Assembly: GCF_000308615.1 (NCBI RefSeq)
Contig: NZ_BAGB01000041.1
Location: 1 to 64,000, forward strand
Origin: Nocardia jiangxiensis NBRC 101359
GTDB taxonomy: Bacteria; Actinomycetota; Actinomycetes; Mycobacteriales; Mycobacteriaceae
Length of the DNA stretch: 64,000 nt
Direction of reading: 5' to 3'
Shown: piece by piece, positions 9,548 through 18,420 of the stretch
Position numbering within the stretch: the stretch's first letter is position 1
Layout: every line of letters starts with the position of its first letter
Notes under the pieces: model-generated
Told to the model about the DNA's origin: nothing
The model's input: only the letters and a program-made list of their open reading frames with translations
Databases searched by the model: none
Made by a program: the position numbers and the translations under genes

Positions 9548-10081
9548 TCAGATCAGGAAGGCGAGAGTGTCGAGCGGTCCCCCCGCACCGACGAGATGCA
9601 CTGTCTTGGAAACGAGTTCGAACCCGCTGCCGATGCGACGCACGGTGTGGATCACCCGCCCGGCCCAGATGCGTTGGGTGTGGCGGTACTCGAACACCGC
9701 GAAGTTCGAACCCACCGTCACCGTGTCGGAGGTGGACTCCAGCACCTCCATGTTGCTCAATGTGCGTCGCATGACCGACGGTGGCGTCTGCGAGTGCCGG
9801 TTTCCGGTATTGAGCTGCGCGACACGAGATTTGATGCGCCGACGGTTGTCGTAGATGTAGGACAGCTGGGTCCGCGGATCGGTATCCGGATGCATCGGCA
9901 CCCAGTAGAGCGCGTCATCGGCCCACAGCAATTCCCACTCGGAGTACCGTCCCTCGTCGGCGAGGCGGGACTCCAGATACAGGAAGCCGGCCACGTCGGC
10001 GTCCGGCGCGGGCAGCGGTGTGAACGTGCGCGCGACATCGGCGGCCGCGGAGGTTGCTGTGCTGTCTTCGGTGGTCACCAC
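9548..10081 (-). CDS. Ring-hydroxylating oxygenase beta subunit
   Basis: A small structural subunit of a Rieske non-haem iron dioxygenase, about 177 residues of the NTF2/SnoaL-like fold. Typical patterns are FLYLESRLADEGRYSEWELLW near the N-terminus and YDNRRRIKSRVAQL in the middle, where family members read LDDDRxxLxxRVxRL. I place the start at one of two adjacent GTG codons (10081 or 10078) behind an AGGAG that lies inside the end of the alpha-subunit gene. The gap to the alpha stop is 2 bp, showing translational coupling. The frame stays open upstream to 10219, but that part is antisense-like alpha coding sequence. Confidence 0.88.
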   Translation of the reverse strand: MVTTEDSTATSAAADVARTFTPLPAPDADVAGFLYLESRLADEGRYSEWELLWADDALYWVPMHPDTDPRTQLSYIYDNRRRIKSRVAQLNTGNRHSQTPPSVMRRTLSNMEVLESTSDTVTVGSNFAVFEYRHTQRIWAGRVIHTVRRIGSGFELVSKTVHLVGAGGPLDTLAFLI

Positions 10082-10083
10082 GG

Positions 10084-11418
10084 TCAGATCTCCTGTCCCA
10101 CAACGGCGGCCCACTGGCGGTAGAACCCGCGCTGGGGCGTTTCCGCACTCTTGTCGCTGTTGACGATCCCGGTCTCGTCGGTCTCGTCGGTCTCGAGGCC
10201 GCGCGACAGGCGGAGCCATTCGGGTTTCCGCGCAGCGAGTCCGGCCTGGTTGCGCATCCCGATCTCGCCGTCGTCCGCGATGAGGAAACCGGCGGGCCCC
10301 ATTGCGCCTTCGGAGCGACGCAGTGTGCGCTCGTTCAACTTGTCCTGTCCGGGGATCATCACCGCGGTGGTGTACGCGATCGTCCGGTCCACATCGATGG
10401 GCTCGACGTACATCACGTTCATCTCGGCCAGGAAGAGATTCGGCCAGATGAGGGTGTGCGCGGGGCCCACCACGAGCGCGTCGTGCGCCTTCTCCACGCC
10501 GTGCGCCTTCTCCAGCGCGGCAACGTATTCCGGCAGCTTCTCCCGTGGTGTGCGCCCGTACCAGACGAATTCCTCGTCCAGCTTTCGGTATTCGGCGGAG
10601 TAGTCGATCTCGGAGTGCCCGTCGCCGATATCGCGCACGACCACCTCGACCTTGGAGGGAATGTGCGAGACCTTGGCGGGCTTGATGGCGTCGTAGACCG
10701 ACGCGTGCGTGAACAGGGCGTGATAGCCGTCGACGTTGTTCTCCACCACCATCTTCCAGTTCGCGTGGTGCAGGTGCTTCATCCAGTTCGACCGCAGGTC
10801 GATCGTGCCGGTGGGAGACAAGTCCAGGACACGGTCGATCGCTCTCGTGGCCCCGCCGAGATGTTCCTTCAGCGACACGCCGTCAGCGGACAGCGATGCG
10901 AACAGGAAACCGCCGTAGCTGTCGACGCGTGGCGCCTCGGCCATCCCCAGTTCCGAGCGCACCTTCTTGAATGCGTCCCCGTAACCGTTACGAATGGGGA
11001 CCGCGGCCAGCGAGCCGTCGTTGGAGAAGGTCCAACCGTGGTAGGGGCACCGGAAGTTGCTGGCGTTGCCCGATTCCGCGTTGCACAGCTTGTTCGCACG
11101 ATGCGAACAACGGTTCAGCAGAACGCGTACGACGCCGTCCTTGCCGCGCACCACGACGACGGGATCGTGACCGATGACGCGAGTCAGGTAATCCCCCTCC
11201 TCGCTCACTTCGCTCTCGTGGGCCACATACACCCAACCGGTGCGGAAAATGGTGTCCATTTCCCGCTTGAAGATCTCCGGCGAGGTGTACACCGATCCGT
11301 GCACTCGGTCCCCTTGCACAACATCTGCGACGTCGAACGTGTCGGCGTTCTTCGTGGTGTGGTTCGTCGCGGTGTGCAGCGACGCCGAGTGAGCCACCGT
11401 CGGTTCGAGTGTGCTCAT
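10084..11418 (-). CDS. Ring-hydroxylating oxygenase alpha subunit (Rieske)
   Basis: The catalytic subunit of an aromatic-ring dioxygenase, 444 residues. The Rieske [2Fe-2S] ligands are Cys104-x-His106 and Cys124-x2-His127. The mononuclear iron site shows Asp230, His233 and His238 in NVDGYHALFTH, the usual 2-His arrangement with the bridging Asp. It oxidises an aromatic ring to a cis-diol or, in IpfA-like enzymes, attacks the side-chain-bearing carbon of an aryl-acyl-CoA. Its start overlaps the DUF35 stop by four bases. No reductase or ferredoxin gene lies in this operon; the 3Fe-4S ferredoxin at 21834 looks like a P450 partner. Electron donors may therefore be outside the window. Confidence 0.95.
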   Translation of the reverse strand: MSTLEPTVAHSASLHTATNHTTKNADTFDVADVVQGDRVHGSVYTSPEIFKREMDTIFRTGWVYVAHESEVSEEGDYLTRVIGHDPVVVVRGKDGVVRVLLNRCSHRANKLCNAESGNASNFRCPYHGWTFSNDGSLAAVPIRNGYGDAFKKVRSELGMAEAPRVDSYGGFLFASLSADGVSLKEHLGGATRAIDRVLDLSPTGTIDLRSNWMKHLHHANWKMVVENNVDGYHALFTHASVYDAIKPAKVSHIPSKVEVVVRDIGDGHSEIDYSAEYRKLDEEFVWYGRTPREKLPEYVAALEKAHGVEKAHDALVVGPAHTLIWPNLFLAEMNVMYVEPIDVDRTIAYTTAVMIPGQDKLNERTLRRSEGAMGPAGFLIADDGEIGMRNQAGLAARKPEWLRLSRGLETDETDETGIVNSDKSAETPQRGFYRQWAAVVGQEI

Positions 11419-11888
11419 GAGCGGGCCTCCGTATCGAGTGGAGCGGCAATGATGCGTGCGGCGGGAATCGAGACGCCGCCGAGAGTGCGAAATCCGACGA
11501 TCACGGCGTCACCGATTCGGGGCGCCGTCGAGGTGGGGTCGATCGTCGTCATGATCAACCGGTGACCACCGGCCAGTTCCACATCGACGATCGGGTACGG
11601 CGTGGTCGTCCTGACCAATCCGGTTTCGAGTCGGTGCATCAGGGTGGACGAGTGGACCGTTCCGACGAGTTCGGTTGATCGCCAGGCTTTTTCGAACGAT
11701 CCGCACCGATCGCAGACCTGTTGTTCGAGGTCGAGCGGGCAGTCGCAGCCGATGCAGAAGGGCAGCACCAGCTCGCCGCGAGCTGCTCCGTCATACAGCG
11801 GGGCCATCGGATCCCCGTCGGACTGTGGCGCCAGCCCGTCGTCGAGAAGCCAGTCTGTCGAGGCGTCGGTGTCGGTGGTCATGGTCAT
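11415..11888 (-). CDS. DUF35 zinc-ribbon/OB-fold protein, thiolase partner
   Basis: A 157-residue protein with an N-terminal rubredoxin-like zinc ribbon (CIGC ... CDRC, about residues 45-65) and a C-terminal OB fold. DUF35 proteins pair with SCP-x/Ltp thiolase-fold proteins to form steroid side-chain aldolases, and IpfE in ibuprofen degradation is of this kind. The gene is locked by four-base overlaps to the thiolase-like gene before it and the Rieske alpha gene after it, which supports a stoichiometric partner role. The likely task is retro-aldol release of the acyl-CoA side chain after dioxygenation. This is inference from the family and the gene order. Confidence 0.85.
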   Translation of the reverse strand: MTMTTDTDASTDWLLDDGLAPQSDGDPMAPLYDGAARGELVLPFCIGCDCPLDLEQQVCDRCGSFEKAWRSTELVGTVHSSTLMHRLETGLVRTTTPYPIVDVELAGGHRLIMTTIDPTSTAPRIGDAVIVGFRTLGGVSIPAARIIAAPLDTEARS

Positions 11889-13036
11889 GCGGCACGCTCG
11901 AGTACGAGTGCCGCGTGGTGGTCGATGCGGCCACCGATACCACCGACCAGGGCCGTCGTCGCGCCGTCCACCTGACGCTCGCCGCCGTGACCGCGTAGTT
12001 GCACGACAGCCTCGGACAACGGCGTCATCCCCTGGAGGTAGAAACCGGAGAGCTGGCCGCCACCGGTATTGGTCGGCAGTACGCCACCCGGGCCGGTTTC
12101 GCCGGCTCGGACGAAGTCACCGGCCCTGGCACCGCGGGCCAGATCATATTCCTCGAGCAACATCAGCGTCACCGCCGAGAAGGGGTCGTAGAGCTGGGCG
12201 GTATCGAGGTCGGCGCGGGTCATTCCGGCTTCTGCCAGTGCGTCGTCCACGGCACGGCGGCCACCGCCGAACCAGGATTCGCCGCCGGACCGGCGGTGAC
12301 GAACCGGGTGATCGCGCCCGGCGCCCCGAATCGTGACCCGTGAGCCGGCGCCGATGGCCGGGTCTGTCGCAACGACGACCGCGACGGCGCCGTTGACCGG
12401 TCGTGCGCAATCGAGTCTGCGCAGGGGGTCGGCGATCATCGGGCTGGCGTAGTACCCGTCGCGGTCGAGTGGGGAACGCACGACGGCGTCGGGGTTGCGC
12501 TGCGCCCAGTCGCGGGTGGTGGTGGCGACGGCGCAGAGATCGTCGGCGCTTCCCCCGCTGGTGTGCATCCAGCGGTTGGTCAGCAGCGCATAGGTCGGTA
12601 CGGAGCCGAGCACCCCGGATGCGCGTTCGAGGCCGCGCGCACCGCTGTGACCACCGCTGTGTGCGTACGTCGAGCCTGCGGCCCTGCCCGCTACCAGGGG
12701 CGCATCGGCGAATACGCAGACCACCGCCCGAGCCGCTCGGGATGCGACGGCAATCCGTGCGTGCTGAATCATCGCGATGCTGGTCGCGCCTTTGATTTCG
12801 ACGTGTTCGAGCAGTCGCAGATCGGCGAACCCGCCCTGAGAGGCAAACGCCACTCCGAGGCGGTCCGGACGAATGCCCTGGGAGGAGCCGACCAGCAAGC
12901 CGTCGATGTCGCACAGCTCGAGACCGGCGTCGTTCACCGCCGAGCGAGTCGCGGTACAGGCAAGCTCCAGTGGGGATGCGCCGGGTTTCAACGACATCTC
13001 GGTCATTCCGAAGCCCACGATCGCGGGAGCGGTCAT
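11885..13036 (-). CDS. SCP-x/Ltp thiolase-fold protein without nucleophilic Cys (IpfD-like)
   Basis: A 383-residue lipid-transfer/thiolase-like protein starting at MTAPAIVGFG; the ATG overlaps the upstream stop by four bases. The usual nucleophile site reads IKGATSIAM with no Cys. The C-terminal catalytic region reads NTGGGQLSGFYLQGM, with no GHP His but with a Tyr. This matches Ltp2-type aldolases, which use Tyr and cut C-C bonds without thiolysis, rather than true thiolases. Next to DUF35 and Rieske genes it resembles IpfD, which acts in side-chain removal from ibuprofenoyl-CoA. The open frame runs on to 13138 upstream, but that extension is out of keeping with the family. Confidence 0.88.
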   Translation of the reverse strand: MTAPAIVGFGMTEMSLKPGASPLELACTATRSAVNDAGLELCDIDGLLVGSSQGIRPDRLGVAFASQGGFADLRLLEHVEIKGATSIAMIQHARIAVASRAARAVVCVFADAPLVAGRAAGSTYAHSGGHSGARGLERASGVLGSVPTYALLTNRWMHTSGGSADDLCAVATTTRDWAQRNPDAVVRSPLDRDGYYASPMIADPLRRLDCARPVNGAVAVVVATDPAIGAGSRVTIRGAGRDHPVRHRRSGGESWFGGGRRAVDDALAEAGMTRADLDTAQLYDPFSAVTLMLLEEYDLARGARAGDFVRAGETGPGGVLPTNTGGGQLSGFYLQGMTPLSEAVVQLRGHGGERQVDGATTALVGGIGGRIDHHAALVLERAA

Positions 13037-13317
13037 CGCACGGATCCCCGGATCGGGCCCAGTGACCGATCTCGACGCTCGTCGCGGTAGTTGCCCACAC
13101 GGATCCAGTCCTCGCGATCCTCGGGGGTGGCAAGGCACAGACTCGCCAACTCGAGCGGCGACAGGAAGATGTGGTCGCCGGTCTCGGCATCCTCGACCAG
13201 CAGGCGCGGACCGTTGCCCGTGTCGTCGAGCGAGACACGGACCACCGCGAACTCGTTGGACAACTGCGCCAGCTCGCGCCGCCTCGCCGGGCGGCGAACC
13301 GTTTCTTCGTCAGACAT
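13033..13317 (-). CDS. Small conserved-looking protein of unknown function
   Basis: A 94-residue protein if started at the ATG at 13317, which has a GAGG just upstream. An in-frame start at 13362 would give 109 residues but a poor N-terminus. It begins with an Arg-rich stretch and then has an alternating beta pattern (NEFAVVRVSLDD, RLLVEDAETGDHIFLSPLEL) ending with a short helix. There are no Cys pairs, no signal peptide and no membrane segment. I do not recognise it with certainty; similar small proteins accompany Rieske dioxygenase genes in some actinobacteria. As the first gene of the operon and four-base-overlapped with the thiolase-like gene, it may be an accessory subunit. Confidence 0.65.
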   Translation of the reverse strand: MSDEETVRRPARRRELAQLSNEFAVVRVSLDDTGNGPRLLVEDAETGDHIFLSPLELASLCLATPEDREDWIRVGNYRDERRDRSLGPIRGSVR

Positions 13318-13593
13318 TGACCTCAACTCTTTCGATGACCAGCAGGCGGTCGACCCACTCACCTCGCGGCGGCGATCGACGTACCCACCCCCATATGCAT
13401 ATCGTATGCGAGTGTCAGAAACAATGGTGTCGATCGATGAGGATCATCCAACAGACTCAACGATCTCCCAGTTCAACGCACTGGACTGATGTGTGACAAA
13501 GATGCACACTATGATTAGTTTGACCTCGAACGAGGACACAGCGTCAGACCACCTGGACCGCTGACTGCGCACTCGGCAACACGGAAGGCTCCG
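13318..13593. promoter_or_regulatory. Divergent promoter region, meta-cleavage / Rieske operons
   Basis: This 276-bp gap separates the minus-strand Rieske operon from the plus-strand hydrolase operon. It is locally AT-rich around 13388-13415 and 13495-13525. An inverted repeat GTGTG-N9-CACAC lies at 13491-13509. The TCTGACA-N4-TGTCAC dyad seen at other promoters is absent. A different regulator, not identified in the window, is therefore likely. Confidence 0.5.
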
Positions 13594-14523
13594 ATGACAG
13601 AGACCACGATCGACCCCCCGGCCACCCCGGACTCCGCTGTGGACACCGCCGACTACCAGAGCATCTGGGGCTATCTCCGCGAGCTCGAGTTCCGTCAGGG
13701 CTTCCTCGTCGTCGACGGCGTCAGGACCCGGTACGCCGAAGCCGGATCGCCGGACAAGCCGCACGCGATCCTGCTGCACGGCACCGGTGGACACTGGGAG
13801 ACGTTCGCACCCAACCTCGCCGCGCTCAGCGAGCACTATCACTGCCTCGCAGTCGATCTCGTGGGCAACGGCTTTTCCGACAAGCCCGACCACGACTACG
13901 AGATCGCCGTATACGTTCGCCACATCACGGCGGTGATGGATCGATTCGGTATGGACAAGGCGCACTTCATCGGCATGTCCCTGGGCGCATGGGTGTCCGC
14001 TGCCGTCGCCGTCGCGCACCCCGGTCGCGTGGACAAATTGATTCTCATGTCCCCTGCGGGGCTGATCGCCACCGCCTCGAACATGGCCAGAATCCGCGCC
14101 GAACGCACTGCGGCCGTAGCGAATCCGACGTGGGAATCCATCCACAAGGTCTTCGAACATCTCATCGCGGACGAGTCGCGCCGCCTTCCGGACCTGATCG
14201 CGCTGCGCCAGGCCATCTATCGCCGCGAGGACACGCGCACCTCGATCGAGCACCTGCTGATCCTGCAAGACGCAACTGCCCGCGACCGCAATCTGATCCC
14301 GGAGGAGAAGTGGGCGAGCATCACCGCGCCGACGATGATCGTGGCCTCGGGCAAGGACCACGGCGAGTATCAGAGCACCGCTCGAACGGTCGCGCGGCTG
14401 ATCCCGAACTCCGAGATCTTCGAGATGGCCGACGTTCGCCACTGGCCGCACTTCGAGGATCCGGACAGTTTCAACCCGGCGGCTCTCACATTCCTCGCGA
14501 AATCCGGGCAAGCCGATGAGTGA
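13594..14523 (+). CDS. Meta-cleavage product C-C bond hydrolase (MhpC/HsaD type)
   Basis: Hydrolyses a vinylogous 1,5-diketone ring-fission product to 2-hydroxypenta-2,4-dienoate (or a substituted form) and an acid. The 309-residue alpha/beta hydrolase shows the oxyanion strand [12 protein letters not shown] (about 60-71), the nucleophile Ser129 in GMSLGA and the His near 283 in RHWPHFE, a position and sequence style typical of MhpC/BphD/HsaD enzymes. It begins an operon with a hydratase and an aldolase, overlapping the hydratase by eight bases. That order, hydrolase-hydratase-aldolase, is the lower meta-cleavage pathway. The N-terminal 30 residues are longer than in MhpC. Confidence 0.9.
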   Translation: MTETTIDPPATPDSAVDTADYQSIWGYLRELEFRQGFLVVDGVRTRYAEAGSPDKPHAILLHGTGGHWETFAPNLAALSEHYHCLAVDLVGNGFSDKPDHDYEIAVYVRHITAVMDRFGMDKAHFIGMSLGAWVSAAVAVAHPGRVDKLILMSPAGLIATASNMARIRAERTAAVANPTWESIHKVFEHLIADESRRLPDLIALRQAIYRREDTRTSIEHLLILQDATARDRNLIPEEKWASITAPTMIVASGKDHGEYQSTARTVARLIPNSEIFEMADVRHWPHFEDPDSFNPAALTFLAKSGQADE

Positions 14524-15340
14524 GACGCTGGGCGAGTCCGCCGTCGCCGACGCCGCGGCACGTCTCCACGACGCCGAGAAGAACCGTTCGCCCATCGGCC
14601 AACTCTCGCTGCAATATCCGGCCATGACGATCGAGGACGCCTACGCCGTGCAACGCGCGCTCGTCGCCCTGAAGATCGCAGACGGACGCAGCGTGCGGGG
14701 ACGCAAGATCGGACTCACCTCCAAGGTCATGCAGCGTGCCGTCTCGATCTCGGAGCCGGATTACGGAGTCCTGTTCGACGACATGTTCTTCGACGACGGT
14801 GGCGTTGTCCCGGCCGGACGCTTCATCCGTCCGCGCGTCGAGGTGGAGCTCGCCTTCGTGCTCGGTGAGGCGCTGAAAGGCCCGGGAGTCACGCTGTACG
14901 ACGTGCTGCGCGCCAGTGAATACGTCACTCCTGCGCTCGAGATTCTCGATGCACGGGTCCAGATGAGCGATCCGGCCACCGGGCATCTGCGTACGATTGT
15001 CGACACCATCGCGGACAATGCCGCGGATGCCGGAATCGTGCTCGGCGGCAACGTCGTTCGCCCGCTCGATGTCGACCTGCGGTGGGTGGGGGCACTGCTG
15101 CTGCGCAACGCCTCGATCGAGGAGTCGGGACTGGCGGCCGCCGTGCTCAATCACCCCGCGAACGGTGTGGCCTGGCTGGCCAACCGCCTGGCCCCGCACG
15201 ACGTCGCGCTGCAAGCGGGCGAGATCATCCTCGCGGGGTCGTTCACCAAGCCGGTGTTCGCCGAACCCGGGGACACGTTCGTGGCGGACTACGGCCCGCT
15301 CGGCACGGTATCGATCTACTTCGAGCGCGAGGGCCGATGA
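14516..15340 (+). CDS. 2-hydroxypenta-2,4-dienoate hydratase (MhpD family)
   Basis: Adds water to 2-hydroxypenta-2,4-dienoate (or an alkyl-substituted form) to give a 4-hydroxy-2-oxoacid. The 274 residues match the MhpD/fumarylacetoacetase-related hydratase-decarboxylase family: [13 protein letters not shown] (about 60-73), a VEVELAFVL metal-binding Glu region (about 103-112) and the C-terminal GSFTKPV...GDTFVADYG region. The ATG at 14516 lies inside the end of the hydrolase gene, and its own stop overlaps the aldolase start as ATGA. It is the middle enzyme of the three-gene set, which strongly suggests a meta-cleaved catechol as the upstream substrate. Confidence 0.92.
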   Translation: MSETLGESAVADAAARLHDAEKNRSPIGQLSLQYPAMTIEDAYAVQRALVALKIADGRSVRGRKIGLTSKVMQRAVSISEPDYGVLFDDMFFDDGGVVPAGRFIRPRVEVELAFVLGEALKGPGVTLYDVLRASEYVTPALEILDARVQMSDPATGHLRTIVDTIADNAADAGIVLGGNVVRPLDVDLRWVGALLLRNASIEESGLAAAVLNHPANGVAWLANRLAPHDVALQAGEIILAGSFTKPVFAEPGDTFVADYGPLGTVSIYFEREGR

Positions 15341-16131
15341 CATCGGCGAACCGGTGGCGCGAGGCACTGCACGGCGCAGCGCCACAAATCGGCATGTGGA
15401 TCGCCTCCGGCAACGCCTACACCGCCGAGATCTGCGCGGGATCCGGGGTGGACTGGTTGATGCTCGACCAGGAGCACGTACCCAACGATCTGCGGTCGAC
15501 ACTCGCGCAGTTGCAGGCCGTCGCCGCCTACCCGGTCGAGGTGCTGGTGCGGCCCGCATCCGGCGACCCGGTCGTGATCAAACAACTGCTCGATATCGGC
15601 GTCACCAACTTGATCGTTCCGATGGTCGAGTCCGCCGAGGAGGCCGCTGCGCTGGTGGCCGCGACGCGCTACCCGCCCAACGGCATCCGAGGGGTCGGTA
15701 GCGCTCTCGCGCGCGCCTCCCACTGGAATCGAATTTCTGACTATCTGAACACAGCGGACGACAGCATCTCCCTGACCGTGCAGGTCGAGTCCGTCGCCGG
15801 ACTCGACGCAGTGAAGGCCATCGCGTCGACGCCGGGAGTCGATGCGGTGTTCATCGGACCCGCCGACCTCGCCGCGTCGATGGGACATCTCGGAAAACCA
15901 CAGATTCCCATGGTCGTCAATGCCGTTGAACAGGCAATTTCAGATATCGTAGCCTGTGACACAGCGGCCGGCGTCAACGCGTTCGACGAGACGATCGCCC
16001 GGAGGTACATGGCGGCGGGGGCTCGGTTCGTTCTCGTCGGCGCCGATGTCACGATCCTCGCTCGCGGCAGCGAGGCGCTCGCACAGCGCTACCACGACTC
16101 GGAAGATGCATCGTCCAAGACTTCAATCTGA
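15337..16131 (+). CDS. HpaI-type 2-oxo-4-hydroxyacid aldolase
   Basis: A class II metal-dependent aldolase of the HpcH/HpaI family, 264 residues. It splits a 4-hydroxy-2-oxoacid to pyruvate and an aldehyde. The TIM-barrel motifs are [10 protein letters not shown] (about 35-44), VQVESVAGL with the metal-ligand Glu, and [10 protein letters not shown] with the second acidic ligand. Its start is ATGA-coupled to the hydratase stop. Most meta-cleavage operons, including the hsa steroid operon, use an MhpE-type aldolase with an MhpF acetaldehyde dehydrogenase. Here an HpaI enzyme is used and no MhpF is present, so the aldehyde may go to one of the three aldehyde dehydrogenases. Its stop codon lies in operator site 16127-16143. 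Confidence 0.92.
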   Translation: MTSANRWREALHGAAPQIGMWIASGNAYTAEICAGSGVDWLMLDQEHVPNDLRSTLAQLQAVAAYPVEVLVRPASGDPVVIKQLLDIGVTNLIVPMVESAEEAAALVAATRYPPNGIRGVGSALARASHWNRISDYLNTADDSISLTVQVESVAGLDAVKAIASTPGVDAVFIGPADLAASMGHLGKPQIPMVVNAVEQAISDIVACDTAAGVNAFDETIARRYMAAGARFVLVGADVTILARGSEALAQRYHDSEDASSKTSI

Positions 16132-16143
16132 CGGTAGTGTCAC
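16127..16143 (+). promoter_or_regulatory. Operator-like dyad, copy s
   Basis: The sequence reads TCTGACGGTAGTGTCAC, an almost exact copy of the window's shared dyad. It overlaps the aldolase stop codon, and a -10-like TATACT follows at 16145-16150. It stands 60 bases before the acyl-CoA dehydrogenase operon start (16204). Confidence 0.7.
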
Positions 16144-16203
16144 TTATACTCGTGTGTAGACGGACTGCGGATCGCACGATTCGCCGCTATGGAAGGCCCG
16201 AAG

Positions 16204-17376
16204 ATGGACTTGGACTTCACGGAAGAACAAGTGGAGTTCCGCGACCAGGTACGTACATGGTTGGAGGAGAACAAACCGCGCGAGCCGCGCCCCCGCGACA
16301 GTGCGGGGATCCGTGAATACGACCTGGCGTGGCAACGCACGCAGTGGCAGGGCGGTTGGGCCGGCATCGCCTGGCCCACCGAGTACGGCGGCCGCGGCCT
16401 GACACTGTTGCAGCAGTTGATCTGGTACGAGGAGTACGCCGCGCACGGACTACCCGGCATCGACGCGAACTTCGTCGGACTCAGTCACGCCGGGCCGACG
16501 CTGATCACCCGCGCCAGCGAAGACCAGAAGGCCTTCCACCTGCCGAAGATCCTCCAGGGTGAAGTTGTCTGGTGTCAGGGATTCTCCGAACCGGAAGCCG
16601 GATCGGATCTGGCCGCGCTGAAGACCAAGGCGATCGTGGACGGCGATTCGCTCGTGGTCAGCGGACAGAAGATCTGGACGAGCTTCGCGATGAGCGCCGA
16701 CTACCAGGAGTTGCTGGTACGGACCGACAACACCGACAGCAAGCACGCGGGCATCACCTGGGTGATCTGCGACATGCACAGCCCCGGCATCGAGGTGCGC
16801 CCGATCCGGACGATCGAGGGGGGCGAGGAATTCTGCGAAGTCTTCTACGACGACGTCCGAATTCCCCTGACCAACATCGTCGGCGACATCGGATCCGGCT
16901 GGAGCGTGGCGATGTCCACGCTGTCCTTCGAACGCGGAACAGCATTCACCGCCAATCAGGTGCGCCTGGCGAATGTCGTCGAGGATCTGATCGAGTTCGC
17001 CCGCGATCACGTCGGCCCGGACGGGCACCGCGCCGCCATCGAGGACGACGAGATTTCCCGTCGCCTGGCCCGAGCGCGGGCATCGGTGGCCTCGCTGCGC
17101 GCGATGACCTACGTCGGCATCTGCGAGAACCTGAAGTCGGATACCCCCGGCCCGCGGGGCTCGGTGCTCAAGCTGTACTACGCCGACCTGTGCAAAGAGG
17201 TGGCCGCCTTGGCAATGGACATCGTCGGAGTCGACGCGTTGCGGGATTCGTCCCGGTGGGACCGCAACGGCTGGGTGGGCAACTACCTGTACTCGTTCTC
17301 CCAGTCGATCGGTGGAGGAACGTCGGAGATTCAACGCAACATCATCGGGGAGCGCGTCCTCGGTCTCCCACGGTGA
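16204..17376 (+). CDS. Acyl-CoA dehydrogenase, large subunit of a likely heteromer
   Basis: A 390-residue FAD-dependent acyl-CoA dehydrogenase beginning MDLDFTEEQ. I prefer the ATG at 16204, which has GGAAGG seven bases upstream; the ATG at 16189 would add five residues. The beta-domain motif FSEPEAGSDLA is present. The C-terminal motif reads GGGTSEIQRN, so the usual catalytic Glu of the EG motif is Gly, as in actinobacterial FadE proteins that work as alpha2-beta2 pairs (for example FadE26-27 or FadE28-29 in steroid side-chain oxidation). The following smaller dehydrogenase gene fits as partner. First gene of a seven-gene operon with operator copy s upstream. Confidence 0.92.
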   Translation: MDLDFTEEQVEFRDQVRTWLEENKPREPRPRDSAGIREYDLAWQRTQWQGGWAGIAWPTEYGGRGLTLLQQLIWYEEYAAHGLPGIDANFVGLSHAGPTLITRASEDQKAFHLPKILQGEVVWCQGFSEPEAGSDLAALKTKAIVDGDSLVVSGQKIWTSFAMSADYQELLVRTDNTDSKHAGITWVICDMHSPGIEVRPIRTIEGGEEFCEVFYDDVRIPLTNIVGDIGSGWSVAMSTLSFERGTAFTANQVRLANVVEDLIEFARDHVGPDGHRAAIEDDEISRRLARARASVASLRAMTYVGICENLKSDTPGPRGSVLKLYYADLCKEVAALAMDIVGVDALRDSSRWDRNGWVGNYLYSFSQSIGGGTSEIQRNIIGERVLGLPR

Positions 17377-17391
17377 GAGAAAGAAACGACC

Positions 17392-18420
17392 ATGAACCTG
17401 CTGCCCTCTGCAGAACAGCTCGCCCTCATCTCCGCCGCGGTCGAGTTCATCGAGGCGCGAATGCCGTTGTCCGACATACGAGATCGTGCCGAACTCGACA
17501 GCGCGGTGGATCCCGGGGCCTGGCGTGAAGGTGCCGAGCTCGGGCTGCTCACCCTCGGACTGGACGAGGCGCACGGCGGCTCCGGCCGGCCGCTCGACGA
17601 CGAAGTGCTGCTCTTCTCGGCGCTGACGAAGCGGTTGGCCACCGGACCATTCCTGGCATCGACTCTCGCCGCGCGGATCGCGGCCCGGTGCGGCGACACG
17701 GACCTGACCGAGCGAATCGGTAGCGGCACAGCGATGGTCGGCCTGGGCGAACTTCGTGGCGACGGCGCTTTCGATGCCGACGGATTCAAGGGATCGTTCG
17801 ATCTGATCGATTGCGTCGGCGCCTCCCATGTCCTGCTGGTGGCCCGGCACGGCGCGGCCCTCGTCGAGATCGGTGAGTTTCCCGACGTCACACCCGTGGC
17901 GGCGATCGACCCCGGAGTCCGGTTGTCCACCTCGACGGTGGTTTCCGGGCGAGTCGCGCATTGGCTTCCCGACGACGCCGATTCCACCTGGAGCCGGGCG
18001 CAGGTCCTCGCCGCGGCGTCGCTGGCCGGGCTCGCCGAGGCGGCCAGGGATATGGCCACCGCACACGCGAGCACCCGAATCCAGTTCGGCAAACCCATCG
18101 GCGTCAACCAGGCGATCAAACATGTGTGCGCCGATATGGCCGTGGCCGCCGATGCGGCGATGTCGCAAACCCTCTTCGCCGCGATTGCCCTGCACTCCGG
18201 TCGCGTCGACAGCATGTTCCAGATCCTGTCCGCCAAATCGGTCGCCACCCGCGCCGCGATCGACAACGCGGCGCACGGAATTCAGGTGCACGGGGGCATG
18301 GGCTACACGTACGAGCACAACGCACACCTCGTTCTCAAACGGGCACACGTGTATGCCCACCTCTTCGGTGAGCCGACGGAAGTGCTCGCCCAACTCCTCG
18401 GGGAAGGCGCAGCCCAGTGA
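17392..18420 (+). CDS. Acyl-CoA dehydrogenase, small subunit of a likely heteromer
   Basis: A 342-residue acyl-CoA dehydrogenase, shorter than a stand-alone enzyme and lacking part of the N-terminal and beta-domain detail. The C-terminal domain has the FAD-contact pattern IQVHGGMGYTYEHNAH (about 290-305). It follows the larger dehydrogenase by 15 bp. Known actinobacterial FadE pairs of this size ratio form heterotetramers with two FADs. I infer the same here. Its stop overlaps the GTG start of the thiolase-like gene by four bases. Confidence 0.9.
   Translation: MNLLPSAEQLALISAAVEFIEARMPLSDIRDRAELDSAVDPGAWREGAELGLLTLGLDEAHGGSGRPLDDEVLLFSALTKRLATGPFLASTLAARIAARCGDTDLTERIGSGTAMVGLGELRGDGAFDADGFKGSFDLIDCVGASHVLLVARHGAALVEIGEFPDVTPVAAIDPGVRLSTSTVVSGRVAHWLPDDADSTWSRAQVLAAASLAGLAEAARDMATAHASTRIQFGKPIGVNQAIKHVCADMAVAADAAMSQTLFAAIALHSGRVDSMFQILSAKSVATRAAIDNAAHGIQVHGGMGYTYEHNAHLVLKRAHVYAHLFGEPTEVLAQLLGEGAAQ

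Noticed and set aside
16450..18393. A 647-codon minus-strand open frame opposite the two acyl-CoA dehydrogenases
   Set aside because: Antisense shadow; His/Gly/Arg-rich with no recognisable domain.
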